Source: Streptomyces albogriseolus (GTDB taxonomy: Bacteria; Actinomycetota; Actinomycetes; Streptomycetales; Streptomycetaceae). From it: a stretch of 64,000 bases of DNA. The stretch spans positions 62,001-126,000 of the forward strand of contig BMVA01000017.1 in assembly GCA_014650475.1 (NCBI GenBank), in the 5' to 3' direction. Both the position numbers and the translations under genes were made by a program. The first letter of the stretch is position 1. Each line of letters starts with the position of its first letter. Shown here one piece after another: positions 35,507 through 42,985 of this stretch. The notes under the pieces are model-generated. The model saw nothing but the letters and a program-made list of their open reading frames with translations. It searched no databases and was not told the DNA's origin.

Positions 35507-36613
35507 CTACCGCTCGGTGGCGGCGAGCTGACCACACGCCCCGTCGATCTCCTGACCACGGGTGTCCCGGATCGTGACCGGCACACCGTGCGCGGCGATC
35601 GCCTCGACGAACGCCTTCTCGTCCTCGGGCCGCGACGCGGTCCACTTGGACCCGGGCGTGGGGTTGAGCGGGATGAGGTTGACGTGCACGGGACGCCCCT
35701 TGAGCAGCCGCCCGAGCCGGTCACCGCGCCACGCCTGGTCGTTGATGTCCCGGATCAGCGCGTACTCGATGGACAGCCGGCGCCCGGACTTCGCCGCGTA
35801 CTCGAACCCGGCGTCGAGCACCTCGCGCACCTTCCACCGTGTGTTCACGGGGACGAGGGTGTCGCGCAGCTCGTCGTCGGGGGCGTGCAGCGAGATCGCC
35901 AGCCGGCACTTGAAGCCCTCGTCGGAGAAGCGGTGGATGGCCGGTACGAGGCCCACCGTCGACACGGTGATCCCCCGCTGCGACAGGCCGAGGCCGTCGG
36001 GCTCGGGGTCGGTGAGGCGGCGGATGGCGCCGACGACCCGGTTGTAGTTGGCGAGGGGTTCGCCCATGCCCATGAACACGATGTTGCTGAGCCGCGCGGG
36101 CCCGCCGGGCACCTCGCCGTCGCGGAGCGCACGCATGCCGTCCACGATCTGGTGCACGATCTCGGCGGTGGACAGGTTCCGGTCAAGACCGGCCTGCCCG
36201 GTCGCGCAGAACGGGCAGTTCATGCCGCAGCCGGCCTGCGAGCTGATGCACATGGTGACCCGGTCCGGGTACCGCATCAGCACGGACTCGACGAGCGTCC
36301 CGTCGAACAGCTTCCACAGCGTCTTGCGGGTCGTCCCCTGGTCGGTCGACAGATGCCGCACGACGCTCATCAGCTCGGGAAGCAGCGCTTCCCGCAGCTT
36401 CCCGCGCGAACCGGCGGGGATGTCGGTCCACTGCTCCGGATCGTGCGCGTACCGCGCGAAGTAGTGCTGCGAGAGCTGCTTGGCACGGAACGGCTTCTCA
36501 CCGACCGCGACAACCGCCTCCTTGCGCTCGGCAGGCGTGAGATCGGCAAGATGCCGCGGCGGCTTCTTGGCTCCGCGCGGCGCGACGAATGTAAGTTCTC
36601 CGGGCTTAGGCAT
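35507..36613 (-). CDS. rlmN: 23S rRNA (A2503-C2)/tRNA (A37-C2) methyltransferase RlmN
   Basis: The 368-residue radical-SAM methyltransferase has the cluster-binding Cys129, Cys133 and Cys136 (CGMNCPFC), the GMGEPLANY block and the C-terminal catalytic Cys in DGACGQLA. It methylates A2503 of 23S rRNA and A37 of some tRNAs. The start ATG 36613 (MPKPGEL) gives the normal length. The mobile element attL covers its first six to seven codons and the 22 bp upstream, so its native promoter region now lies beyond 47528. The coding sequence is intact. No Shine-Dalgarno site is visible in the att core. Confidence 0.95.
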   Translation of the reverse strand: MPKPGELTFVAPRGAKKPPRHLADLTPAERKEAVVAVGEKPFRAKQLSQHYFARYAHDPEQWTDIPAGSRGKLREALLPELMSVVRHLSTDQGTTRKTLWKLFDGTLVESVLMRYPDRVTMCISSQAGCGMNCPFCATGQAGLDRNLSTAEIVHQIVDGMRALRDGEVPGGPARLSNIVFMGMGEPLANYNRVVGAIRRLTDPEPDGLGLSQRGITVSTVGLVPAIHRFSDEGFKCRLAISLHAPDDELRDTLVPVNTRWKVREVLDAGFEYAAKSGRRLSIEYALIRDINDQAWRGDRLGRLLKGRPVHVNLIPLNPTPGSKWTASRPEDEKAFVEAIAAHGVPVTIRDTRGQEIDGACGQLAATER

Positions 36614-36635
36614 GGCTGTACCAGTGTCGCAGATC
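36594..36635. repeat. attL: 42-bp direct repeat at rlmN start
   Basis: The 42 bp are identical to 47487-47528. They contain the complement of rlmN codons 1-6 and part of 7 (36594-36613) and 22 bp upstream of its ATG. Mismatch begins immediately outside on both sides. This defines the recombination core region. Confidence 0.93.
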
Positions 36636-36711
36636 ATCTTCGAGGACCCAGGCCAGAGCGGGGTGGGGGTGGTCACCCGTGGGTGCCGACTGTCAGCGTT
36701 GGGCGACCTCG

Positions 36712-36732
36712 GACGGCCCAGGGACGGCCCAG
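36712..36732. promoter_or_regulatory. Left arm-type integrase site candidate
   Basis: Two direct copies of GACGGCCCAG (36712-36721 and 36723-36732) with an 11-bp period lie 77 bp inside attL. The same pair with the same period lies 71 bp inside attR. This is the layout expected of arm sites bound by the N-terminal domain of a tyrosine integrase. Confidence 0.6.
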
Positions 36733-36784
36733 GGACCTTCACGGCGAGCTTGCTCGCCCTTCCGGTCAAGGCGGAGCCGGGACA

Positions 36785-36813
36785 GTTATACCAGCCAAAA
36801 AGTGGCGCTCCAA
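36785..36813 (-). promoter_or_regulatory. Outward promoter from the element toward rlmN
   Basis: On the reverse strand TTGGAG (36808-36813) and TATAAC (36785-36790) are spaced by exactly 17 bp and point out of the element into rlmN, whose ATG is about 165 bp downstream. It would replace the native rlmN promoter lost by integration. Promoter strength is inferred only from sequence. Confidence 0.55.
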
Positions 36814-36828
36814 CCAGGACTTGCATAG

Positions 36829-36840
36829 CCTACTTGTAGG
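36829..36840. promoter_or_regulatory. Palindrome before the RelA/SpoT-domain gene
   Basis: CCTACTTGTAGG is a 5-bp-arm inverted repeat 21 bp upstream of the GTG at 36862. It may be an operator for that gene, but no cognate regulator is identified. Confidence 0.3.
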
Positions 36841-36861
36841 GGCTCTCAGAAGTTTCGGGCG

Positions 36862-37935
36862 GTGACCATGAACCTCGAGACGATGGCAGTAGAGTATCGT
36901 GAGAAATACCAGCCAAAATATGCCGCATACGCGGAGCGCATTAAGCTACTCCTGCAAGACCTGATCGAACCTACAGGAATTCGAGTAGCCTTTTACGAGA
37001 GTCGCGTTAAAACTGTAGGTAGCTTCAAAGATAAAATCATACGGAAGAAATATCAGTCTCCATTCAGCGAAATGAAAGACTTCGCTGGTGTGAGAGTGAT
37101 CACCTATTACAGGGACGACGTCACGCGAATAGCGGAGATGATTTCACGGGAATTTGAGGTTAGTCCATCAGATTCCGGAGACAAGGTCGACACTCTGGAT
37201 GTCAATCAATTCGGGTACCGGTCACTTCATCTCGTTTGCCAAATGGATAGCGGGCGGTGCCAACGAAGCGAATGGCAGGCGTACGCCGATCTTTACGTAG
37301 AGATCCAGGTTCGCTCGGTAGCTGAGCACGCCTGGGCCCTGCTGAGCCATGAGCTTGAGTACAAATCGGCAGCCTCCGCACCCTCGAACATCCAACGTCG
37401 ACTATTCATGCTGAGCGCTCTTTTTGAGATCGCAGACAACGAGTTCCAGGGCCTCCGTTCCGAATATGGACGCATCGAGCAGGAGTACGCGAGCGCCATA
37501 CGAGATGGCGATTTGAGCGCTAGCTTGAATTCCGCATCCTTGGCCGCCTTCTTCAAGTTCTGTACCGATCTTGAAGAATGGGCCGAACTCGGGAGATCTG
37601 CCGGGCTGGGCGTGCCTCGAGAATATTTGGGAGAATTCGAGGCAACCACCGCGTTCCTTGTTGAGATGTTCACCCAGATGGGGTGTAGGACTCTGCAGGA
37701 CGTGAAGGAACTACTCGATGACGTCAAAGAGGTTTCCGACGAGGCTCTGAGAAAATCGCTCAGCGCAAGCCAACATCATCAATGCCCTGTCTACGCATAT
37801 CCACTTGATGTCATCATGTTCGCCGCTCTAGCCACAAGAGGTAACTCCCTGTCTTCAGGTTTCAAATTCCCTGCGGCATGGGGCGCCAGGGAAGCGAGCA
37901 TGCTTGAGGATTTGGCTAGGGGCGTCGCTTCCTAA
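36862..37935 (+). CDS. RelA/SpoT-domain (alarmone-synthetase-like) protein, mobile-element cargo
   Basis: The 357-residue protein has a RelA/SpoT nucleotidyltransferase domain (about 20-190). Motifs are ESRVKTVGSFKDK (Arg48, Lys50, Ser54), DFAGVRV with the likely metal ligand Asp73, the nucleotide-binding G-loop GYRSLH at 118-123, and EIQVRS with catalytic Glu147 followed by EHAWA. No HD hydrolase domain is present. About 160 C-terminal residues are of unknown type. Base composition is near 50 percent GC with AT-ending codons, strikingly unlike the host. It sits alone at the left edge of the element. A (p)ppGpp/(p)ppApp synthetase or a tRNA-pyrophosphorylating toxin/phage-defence effector (toxSAS, CapRel-like) are both possible. 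GTG 36862 is 9 bases after AGAAG; ATG 36868 is an alternative. Confidence 0.8.
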   Translation: MTMNLETMAVEYREKYQPKYAAYAERIKLLLQDLIEPTGIRVAFYESRVKTVGSFKDKIIRKKYQSPFSEMKDFAGVRVITYYRDDVTRIAEMISREFEVSPSDSGDKVDTLDVNQFGYRSLHLVCQMDSGRCQRSEWQAYADLYVEIQVRSVAEHAWALLSHELEYKSAASAPSNIQRRLFMLSALFEIADNEFQGLRSEYGRIEQEYASAIRDGDLSASLNSASLAAFFKFCTDLEEWAELGRSAGLGVPREYLGEFEATTAFLVEMFTQMGCRTLQDVKELLDDVKEVSDEALRKSLSASQHHQCPVYAYPLDVIMFAALATRGNSLSSGFKFPAAWGAREASMLEDLARGVAS

Positions 37936-37971
37936 GTGGATTCACTGCCTGCCAGTCGGTTGACGAGGTCG

Positions 37972-38275
37972 GCGGAGCGGCTTTGGGCTGGAGCTGCTTT
38001 GGGGCGAGTGATCTTGGCCCCGTAAGCTGATGGCGAGTCGGGCAGTCTGTGGACCTGCCCGTTAAAGCACGACGTTGGGGCCAAGATTTTAGAGGCTCGA
38101 CCCAAAGTGGCTGCCTAAAGCCGTGGAGCCGACCGCCCCAGCCACAGAGGGTGTATCCCCACTTCATGCCCGCAGCCGCCGAGCGCGCCGCCGGGCGCGG
38201 CCAGCCGGGGCGCAGACAGGAGGCAGGCCGCGCCGCAGAGGCGGCGCGCGCCCGCGCCGTGCGCGGGCCTTGATG
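37972..38275. other. Highly structured non-coding region (RNA gene or repeat candidate)
   Basis: Most of the 431 bp between the RelA/SpoT gene and the HD gene is a chain of inverted repeats. CTTGGCCCC (38013-38021) pairs with GGGGCCAAG (38077-38085, followed by ATTTT), with an inner stem CGGGCAG/CTGCCCG (38039-38061). Next come GGCTC...GAGCC with an inner GGCT/AGCC, then GGCGCGGCC/GGCCGCGCC, GCCGC/GCGGC and GCCCGCGC/GCGCGGGC. A 16-bp imperfect tandem repeat (GGAGCGGCTTTGGG type) starts it. An 83-codon reverse frame crosses it but has no recognisable family. It may be a structured RNA, a terminator cluster or an origin/transfer site. Confidence 0.4.
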
Positions 38276-38353
38276 AACGTAGGGAAAGTCTTACCGCACC
38301 CATGATCGGCAACCGCCCCGATCGTGGCCTGTCGGCTCTCTGCTCGCCTCGGC

Positions 38354-38359
38354 TAACGT
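38354..38359 (+). promoter_or_regulatory. -10 element for leaderless HD-gene mRNA
   Basis: TAACGT ends 7 bases before the ATG at 38367, and no ribosome site is present. The spacing fits transcription starting at the A of the ATG, a leaderless mRNA as is common in Streptomyces. Confidence 0.45.
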
Positions 38360-38366
38360 TCCATGC

Positions 38367-38927
38367 ATGCCTTCTGCACTGGACACGCCCCAGGGAGCGG
38401 CCGAACTCGCCGAGTCCCTGCTCCCTCCGCTCGGGAACCGCTGGCTGCACACTCAGGCCGTGGCCGCTCGGGCTCGCGAGGCTTCCGCGGCTGTGTCCGA
38501 GGCTGACCGGGATCTCCTCGTCGCTGCCGCATGGCTGCATGACATCGGCTACGCCCCCGAGCTGCGTGACACCGGCTTCCATCCCCTCGATGGTGCTCGG
38601 CACCTCGAAGCGCTGGGTGCGCCGGCGCGCCTGGTGCGGCTGGTCGCTCATCACTCCGGGGCCGTATATGAGGCAGAGCAGCGCGGGCTCTCGGCGGAGC
38701 TGGCCGTCTATGAGCGGGAAGACTCGCCGGTCCTCGACGCCTTGATCTTCGCTGACATGACGACCGGCCCCGCCGGGCAGTCCTTCGACTTCGACACCCG
38801 GATTGACGAGATCCTCGTCCGCTACGAGCCGGGCAGCGAGGTGCACAACGCGATCAGCAAGGCACGGCCGTATCTCCGGGATGCTGTCGAGCGGACTCGC
38901 GACCGCATGGCTCATCAGCCGATGTAG
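38367..38927 (+). CDS. HD-domain phosphohydrolase
   Basis: The 186-residue protein has an HD domain with WLHDIGYAPE (His58-Asp59) and HHSGAVYEA near residue 95 as metal-binding segments, in the HDIG-like order of nucleotide phosphohydrolases. It probably removes phosphate from a nucleotide or cyclic nucleotide. It lies two genes from a RelA/SpoT-type synthetase. HD domains hydrolyse alarmones in SpoT and MESH1, so a counter-acting role is conceivable but unproven. Its end overlaps the convergent NUDIX gene by 13 bp. Confidence 0.8.
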   Translation: MPSALDTPQGAAELAESLLPPLGNRWLHTQAVAARAREASAAVSEADRDLLVAAAWLHDIGYAPELRDTGFHPLDGARHLEALGAPARLVRLVAHHSGAVYEAEQRGLSAELAVYEREDSPVLDALIFADMTTGPAGQSFDFDTRIDEILVRYEPGSEVHNAISKARPYLRDAVERTRDRMAHQPM

Positions 38928-39385
38928 GGCTCCGCCCGGTCGGCCAGGCCGTGCTCGATCCTCATGCGCATCGACGGGTGGATGTTCAGCTCGTCCAGCT
39001 TGCTCGGGTCGACGAATGCCACTTCCTTGCTCTCGCTGCTCGTCCGCAGCTCGCCGCCGGTGATGCGGGCCTGGAAGCAGATCGAGAACTGCTGGCGGAC
39101 CTCTCCGTCGTCGTACGCCATGACGTGGCCTGGGTTGGTGTAGATGCCGACGAGGCCGGTCACCTCCACGTCGAAGCCGGTCTCTTCCTTCGTCTCGCGC
39201 ACGGCTGCGTCTGGGGCCGACTCGCCCAGGTCGACGCCGCCACCGGGCAAGGCCCAGAGGTCGTTGTCCGTCTTGTGAATCAGCAAGACCTCTCCGGCCT
39301 CATTGCGTGCAACGGCGGTCACGGAGGGGACGAGGCTGTTCGCCTTCGGGGCGTTGGGATCGTTGAAGTAGTCGACACGGGCCAT
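38915..39385 (-). CDS. NUDIX hydrolase (element-borne)
   Basis: The 156-residue protein has a complete NUDIX box in GGGVDLGES then RETKEETGF, with the REXXEE metal-binding core intact (near residues 58-80). It would hydrolyse a nucleoside diphosphate linked to another moiety; the substrate is not predictable. ATG 39385 (MARVDYFND) starts directly at the family N-terminus. It follows the DUF5919-type regulator gene by 28 bp on the same strand and is likely co-transcribed. Confidence 0.85.
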   Translation of the reverse strand: MARVDYFNDPNAPKANSLVPSVTAVARNEAGEVLLIHKTDNDLWALPGGGVDLGESAPDAAVRETKEETGFDVEVTGLVGIYTNPGHVMAYDDGEVRQQFSICFQARITGGELRTSSESKEVAFVDPSKLDELNIHPSMRMRIEHGLADRAEPYIG

Positions 39386-39413
39386 GTGTTCAGCGTTGCA
39401 CGTCCGGGGCCTG

Positions 39414-40145
39414 TTACGCCTCCCGGCCCCGCTCCCATGCATAGTCGAAGCTCCGCATGTAGTGCCGGAAGGTTCGCGCTCCGGGGAGGTACCGGAAGTG
39501 CATCACCGGGTTCTGGCCGGCGGGAGCTCCGAGGACGTGCGGGTTCACGAGAACGTCCTCGTCGAACCGGTAGATCGAGTTGTAGAGGATCGTGTCGTGC
39601 AGCCGGACTTCGACGCCGGGCGTCGACATGGCGGGCTCGAGGTAGCGCCGGGTGATCCGGGCCCGTGCGGCCAGGTCGCCGCCGATGCCCTCCTCTTCGC
39701 CGCGCTGGCGGACCGCTTCGGAGTCGGGGTCGCCGAGCAGGATGCGGACCTGGGTGCCGGCCTTCGCCTTCTCGGCCAGTTGGTCGGGCAGGTCCGGGTT
39801 GCTGTCGAAGAGGAAGAGTCCGGCGTACACGAGGATGTCGACCTGGTCCGTCGCCTTCTCGATCAGGGATGACCAGAGCGGGGCGGGCACCGCGCCACGG
39901 TGCGGGTAGTACGTGATCAGCTCGGACGTGCTGGCCTTCTCCGCCTGCTTCTCCACGGACGGCCAGACGTAGACCTCGTCGACTCCGAGGAAGCTCGCCG
40001 CCTTCCAGCGGTGCCCGCGGTGCGGAGTGCGGCCGGTGGTGATCCACCGCTCGACGCTCTTGGGGTCCACTCCGACGTGCTCGGCGACGGACTGGATCGT
40101 CTCGCCCTTCGCTGAAATCGCCGCGCGCAGACGCTCGTTCGCCAT
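39414..40145 (-). CDS. HTH regulator with DUF5919/phospholipase-D-like C-terminal domain
   Basis: The 243-residue protein has an N-terminal Cro/XRE-like HTH (about 1-60; SVAEHVGVDPKSVERWI). The C-terminal domain of about 150 residues contains VDILVYAGLFLFD and VRILLGDPDSEAV, the pattern of DUF5919, related to the PLD fold. Proteins of this kind are common in Streptomyces AICEs and are probably the KorSA/Pra-type controllers of transfer genes. ATG 40145 follows GAAGGG by 8 bases. It is divergent from the transfer operon, with operator-like repeats between. Confidence 0.8.
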   Translation of the reverse strand: MANERLRAAISAKGETIQSVAEHVGVDPKSVERWITTGRTPHRGHRWKAASFLGVDEVYVWPSVEKQAEKASTSELITYYPHRGAVPAPLWSSLIEKATDQVDILVYAGLFLFDSNPDLPDQLAEKAKAGTQVRILLGDPDSEAVRQRGEEEGIGGDLAARARITRRYLEPAMSTPGVEVRLHDTILYNSIYRFDEDVLVNPHVLGAPAGQNPVMHFRYLPGARTFRHYMRSFDYAWERGREA

Positions 40146-40171
40146 GACGTGCCCTTCACTCGGACGGCTAG

Positions 40172-40210
40172 GGACGTTTTGACGGTACCTCAGACGTCCC
40201 CAAACGTCCA
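40172..40210 (-). promoter_or_regulatory. Promoter and operator of the DUF5919-type regulator
   Basis: On the reverse strand, TGGACG (40205-40210) and TACCGT (40182-40187) are 17 bp apart. GGACGTTT (40172-40179) and AAACGTCC (40202-40209) form an inverted repeat flanking the -10, and a third ACGTCC lies at 40194-40199. Binding here would repress the regulator itself and could affect the divergent transfer operon. Confidence 0.6.
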
Positions 40211-40255
40211 TACGGGCGGTGATGCGTCCACCCCTTCTCACGGTCTCCTGGTCTC

Positions 40256-40272
40256 ACCGACGGGATGTCGGT
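40256..40272. promoter_or_regulatory. Inverted repeat upstream of transfer operon
   Basis: ACCGAC and GTCGGT form a perfect 6-bp inverted repeat with a 5-base centre, 31 bp before the ATG at 40303. It could be an operator or a leader hairpin. Confidence 0.35.
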
Positions 40273-40302
40273 CAACACCTCACCGCAACAGGAGACAAGA
40301 CG

Positions 40303-40656
40303 ATGCGTCAGATCCCCGTGGACACCGCCAACGCCACCGTGATGGTCGCCAAGGCCCCGCAGCCCAAGGTGAAGGACCGCCGTACCGGTGAGATCGCCAC
40401 CGACAAGGACGGTGCCACCCTGATGGTCGTGGAGGTCATGTTCTCCACGCCCGACGAGGTGGAGATCCTCAAGCTCACCGTCCCGCAGTCCGGCGTCTCC
40501 GAGGACCTGGACATGGGCACCCCGGTGGTCCTGACCGGCCTGGTCGCCTCGCCGTGGGAGAACGAGTTCAACGGCCAGAAGCGGCACGGCATCGCCTTCC
40601 GCGCAGTCGCGGTGACCTCGCTGAGCGCTGCGGACTCGGCCCCGAAGGCGGCCTGA
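40303..40656 (+). CDS. Conserved AICE protein of unknown function, first gene of transfer operon
   Basis: The 117-residue protein (MRQIPVDTANATVMV) is mostly beta-strand forming, with an internal KDRRTGEIATDKDG turn. Homologues at this position, just before the FtsK-like transfer gene, are a regular feature of pSAM2-type elements (from memory). No catalytic motif is visible. A nucleic-acid-binding or Tra accessory role is only a guess from position. ATG 40303 follows GGAG at 10 bases. The stop is 3 bp before the Tra start. Confidence 0.72.
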   Translation: MRQIPVDTANATVMVAKAPQPKVKDRRTGEIATDKDGATLMVVEVMFSTPDEVEILKLTVPQSGVSEDLDMGTPVVLTGLVASPWENEFNGQKRHGIAFRAVAVTSLSAADSAPKAA

Positions 40657-40659
40657 GCC

Positions 40660-42015
40660 ATGACGTGGCTGATCGTCGCCCTGGTGCTGGTCGTCGCCGC
40701 TGCGGGTCTCCTGCGGTGGCGGCGCCCCGCCTGGTACTGGATGACCTTCGGGGTCACCCTCGCCGCGCTGCGGGTCCTGGTCCGGTACGGCTCGGTCATG
40801 GACGCCTGCGGCCTCACCGTCCCGGCCCCTCGCTGGCGCCTGGCCCTGGCCCGGATGACGAACCGCTCCGTTCCCGGCCCCCGTGCCCCGCGCATTTTCC
40901 GGGTCCGAGTGACCCGGACCGGCCTGGTGCTCCGGCTCAAGCTCCGCCCCGGTCAGGACGCCTTCGACGTAGCTGCCTCGTGCGACCGGCTGCGACACTC
41001 GTTCGCCATGTACGGGGTCACCTCCCGTGAGCTGCGCTCGGGCGTCGTCGAGCTGCGCATGACCGGCTACGACGTGCTCAAGCGCGTGCAGATGCCCGCC
41101 CTGGTCGACACCCGACCGATGCGGGTCCCGGTCGCCCTGCGCGAGGATGGGGCCGTCCACTACCGCGACTACCGAGCCGTGCCCCACGCGCTCACCCTCG
41201 GGGCTACGGAGTCCGGGAAGTCGGTCTATCAGCGCAACCTCGTCGCCGCCCTCGCGCCGCAGCACGTCGCCTTGGTCGGCATCGACTGTAAGCAGGGTGT
41301 CGAGCTGTTCCCGCTGGCCCGCCGGTTCTCCGCGCTCGCCGACAACCCCGACACCGCCGCTGAACTCCTCGACGCGCTGGTGTCCCACATGGAGGACGTC
41401 TACCAGCTCATACGGGCCGAGCAGCGGATCACTGCTGACGTGCCGGATGCGGAGATCGCAGCCGACATCTGGGACCTGCCCGAAGGACTGCGCCCGGTGC
41501 CGATCGTGGTCCTGGTCGACGAGGTCGCCGAACTTGCCCTCTTCGCGACCAAGGAGGAGGAGAAGCGGCGGGACCGCATCATCACCGCCCTGGCCCGGCT
41601 CGCCCAGCTCGGCCGCGCGGCCGGCATCTACCTGGAGATCTGCGGGCAGCGCTTCGGCTCCGAACTCGGCAAGGGCATCACCATGCTCCGCGCCCAGCTC
41701 ACCGGCCGCACCGCCCACCGCGTCAACGACGAATCCTCCGCGAATATGGCCCTCGGCGACATCGCCCCGGACGCCGTCCTCGCCGCGATTCAGATCCCCA
41801 CCGACACTCCCGGCGTTGCCATCACCGGCGACTCGACCGGCGGCTGGGCCCGCATCCGCGCCCCGCACACCTCGCTGCGGCAGGCCGTCAACATCTGCAA
41901 CCGGCACGCTGGCCTGACCCCGGACCTTCCCGCCCTGGCCCCGTTCAGGCCCGCGCTCGGCACCCTCACACCGGTTCCGGCCCCGGCTGTCGAGTCCGCC
42001 CCGGCCGTGGCCTGA
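40660..42015 (+). CDS. FtsK/SpoIIIE-type conjugal DNA translocase (TraSA/TraB-like)
   Basis: The 451-residue protein has two short N-terminal membrane segments (about 3-18 and 27-43) and an FtsK-type motor. Walker A is GATESGKS (181-188), and Walker B is PIVVLVDEVAEL with Asp near 286. The GQRFGSELGKGIT region follows. In Streptomyces conjugation a single protein of this class moves double-stranded DNA to the recipient mycelium without a relaxase. The length and order match TraSA of pSAM2. It is the key transfer gene of the element and is followed by a small hairpin (42031-42045). Confidence 0.92.
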   Translation: MTWLIVALVLVVAAAGLLRWRRPAWYWMTFGVTLAALRVLVRYGSVMDACGLTVPAPRWRLALARMTNRSVPGPRAPRIFRVRVTRTGLVLRLKLRPGQDAFDVAASCDRLRHSFAMYGVTSRELRSGVVELRMTGYDVLKRVQMPALVDTRPMRVPVALREDGAVHYRDYRAVPHALTLGATESGKSVYQRNLVAALAPQHVALVGIDCKQGVELFPLARRFSALADNPDTAAELLDALVSHMEDVYQLIRAEQRITADVPDAEIAADIWDLPEGLRPVPIVVLVDEVAELALFATKEEEKRRDRIITALARLAQLGRAAGIYLEICGQRFGSELGKGITMLRAQLTGRTAHRVNDESSANMALGDIAPDAVLAAIQIPTDTPGVAITGDSTGGWARIRAPHTSLRQAVNICNRHAGLTPDLPALAPFRPALGTLTPVPAPAVESAPAVA

Positions 42016-42097
42016 GCCACACCCCCTGATCGGTCGGCGCGACCGCTCTTCGCACCAAGTCCCTACCCCTGCCATGCCAGAAACCGGAGGTGAACCC

Positions 42098-42301
42098 GTG
42101 GACACCCGCGAGGACTTCAACCGCACGGTGCAGCTGCTCAGCGCCCTGGCCCTGTACGCCCACACCTATGGAGCCGACCCCGCCTTCGTCGACGCCATCG
42201 GCCCGGCCCTGGCCGTCTCCCTCCCTGAACCCCCGCCCGGCATCTTCCCGCCCGGCTACGACCCCACCGACGGCCCTCAGTACCCGGGAGGGCAGCCGTG
42301 A
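42098..42301 (+). CDS. Small conserved AICE protein
   Basis: The 67-residue protein (VDTREDFNRTVQLL) has an N-terminal helical half and a Pro-rich C-terminus (PEPPPGIFPPGYDP). No domain was recognised. GTG 42098 was chosen because GGAGGTG lies 5 bases upstream; an in-frame ATG at 42074 would place the ribosome site inside the gene. Its TGA overlaps the ATG of the SpdB-like gene, so it is coupled to it. Confidence 0.65.
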   Translation: MDTREDFNRTVQLLSALALYAHTYGADPAFVDAIGPALAVSLPEPPPGIFPPGYDPTDGPQYPGGQP

Positions 42302-42966
42302 TGGCCCGCCTCCGCGTCGACGCCGTCCTGGTCCAGGCCGTCATCGCCGGGGCGCTGTCCTTCGCGCACCTGCACGACCTGGCCGCCGCTGCCGGACAGG
42401 ACGGCTGGAAGGCCTGGGCCTACCCGGTCTCGGTCGACCTGCTCCTGGTCGCCGCCTGGCGTCGGCTGCGTACGGACGGGCCGTCCCGGCTCGCCTGGTG
42501 CTGGTTCCTCATCGCCCTGGTCGCCTCGCTCGGCGCGAACGTCGCCACCGCCGGACTCCTCGACCTGGACGACGTTCCGGCCTGGCTGCGCATCCTCGTC
42601 GCCGCCTGGCCCGCCCTGGCCTTCATGGGTGGCACCCTCCTCGCCCACTCACCCACTCGGCAGGAGCCGGAAGCGCCGGCACCCTCCGCCCCGAACCCGG
42701 AGCATGAGCCCGAACCGGTCACCGCTGCTGAGCCGGACCCGGAACCTCAAGCCGTAGCGGTCCCGGCGGCCGAGGAAGCCCCGGCCCTGCCCACCGCGAA
42801 GCCCCGTCCGGTGGTGCCGGTCCCGGCCGCGCTGGTCGACCACGCCCGCAAGGTCGCCGCCGACCACCAGCAGCGCACCGGCTCCCGGATCGACACCGAC
42901 ACCCTCCGCGCCCGCCTCGGCGTCCCGCCCCAGCTCGCCGACGCCATCGCCGCCCAGCTCACCTGA
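42301..42966 (+). CDS. SpdB-like spread protein, DUF2637 membrane domain
   Basis: The 221-residue protein has four predicted membrane helices in the first 120 residues (including PVSVDLLLVAAW and WCWFLIALVASLGANV), the DUF2637 pattern. An acidic Pro/Ala/Glu linker (about 120-165) and a C-terminal helical domain ending in DTLRARLGVPPQLADAI follow. Proteins of this kind are the SpdB family needed for plasmid spread between mycelial compartments after conjugation. ATG 42301 overlaps the preceding stop; GTG 42298 is also possible. Confidence 0.82.
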   Translation: MARLRVDAVLVQAVIAGALSFAHLHDLAAAAGQDGWKAWAYPVSVDLLLVAAWRRLRTDGPSRLAWCWFLIALVASLGANVATAGLLDLDDVPAWLRILVAAWPALAFMGGTLLAHSPTRQEPEAPAPSAPNPEHEPEPVTAAEPDPEPQAVAVPAAEEAPALPTAKPRPVVPVPAALVDHARKVAADHQQRTGSRIDTDTLRARLGVPPQLADAIAAQLT

Positions 42967-42985
42967 CCCGAGAGGAGACCCCGTC

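Noticed and set aside
36594..36635. tRNA gene as attachment site
   Set aside because: The repeat folds into no tRNA and lies on the rlmN start codon.
36613..36826. Extended rlmN start inside the element
   Set aside because: It would add 71 non-homologous residues. The 368-residue form from 36613 has the family's normal length.
37916..38167. 83-codon reverse frame after the RelA/SpoT gene as an antitoxin
   Set aside because: The sequence is Trp/Pro/Arg-rich, has no known fold and lies over strong inverted repeats; it looks like a translation of structured DNA. It was kept only as part of the structured region.
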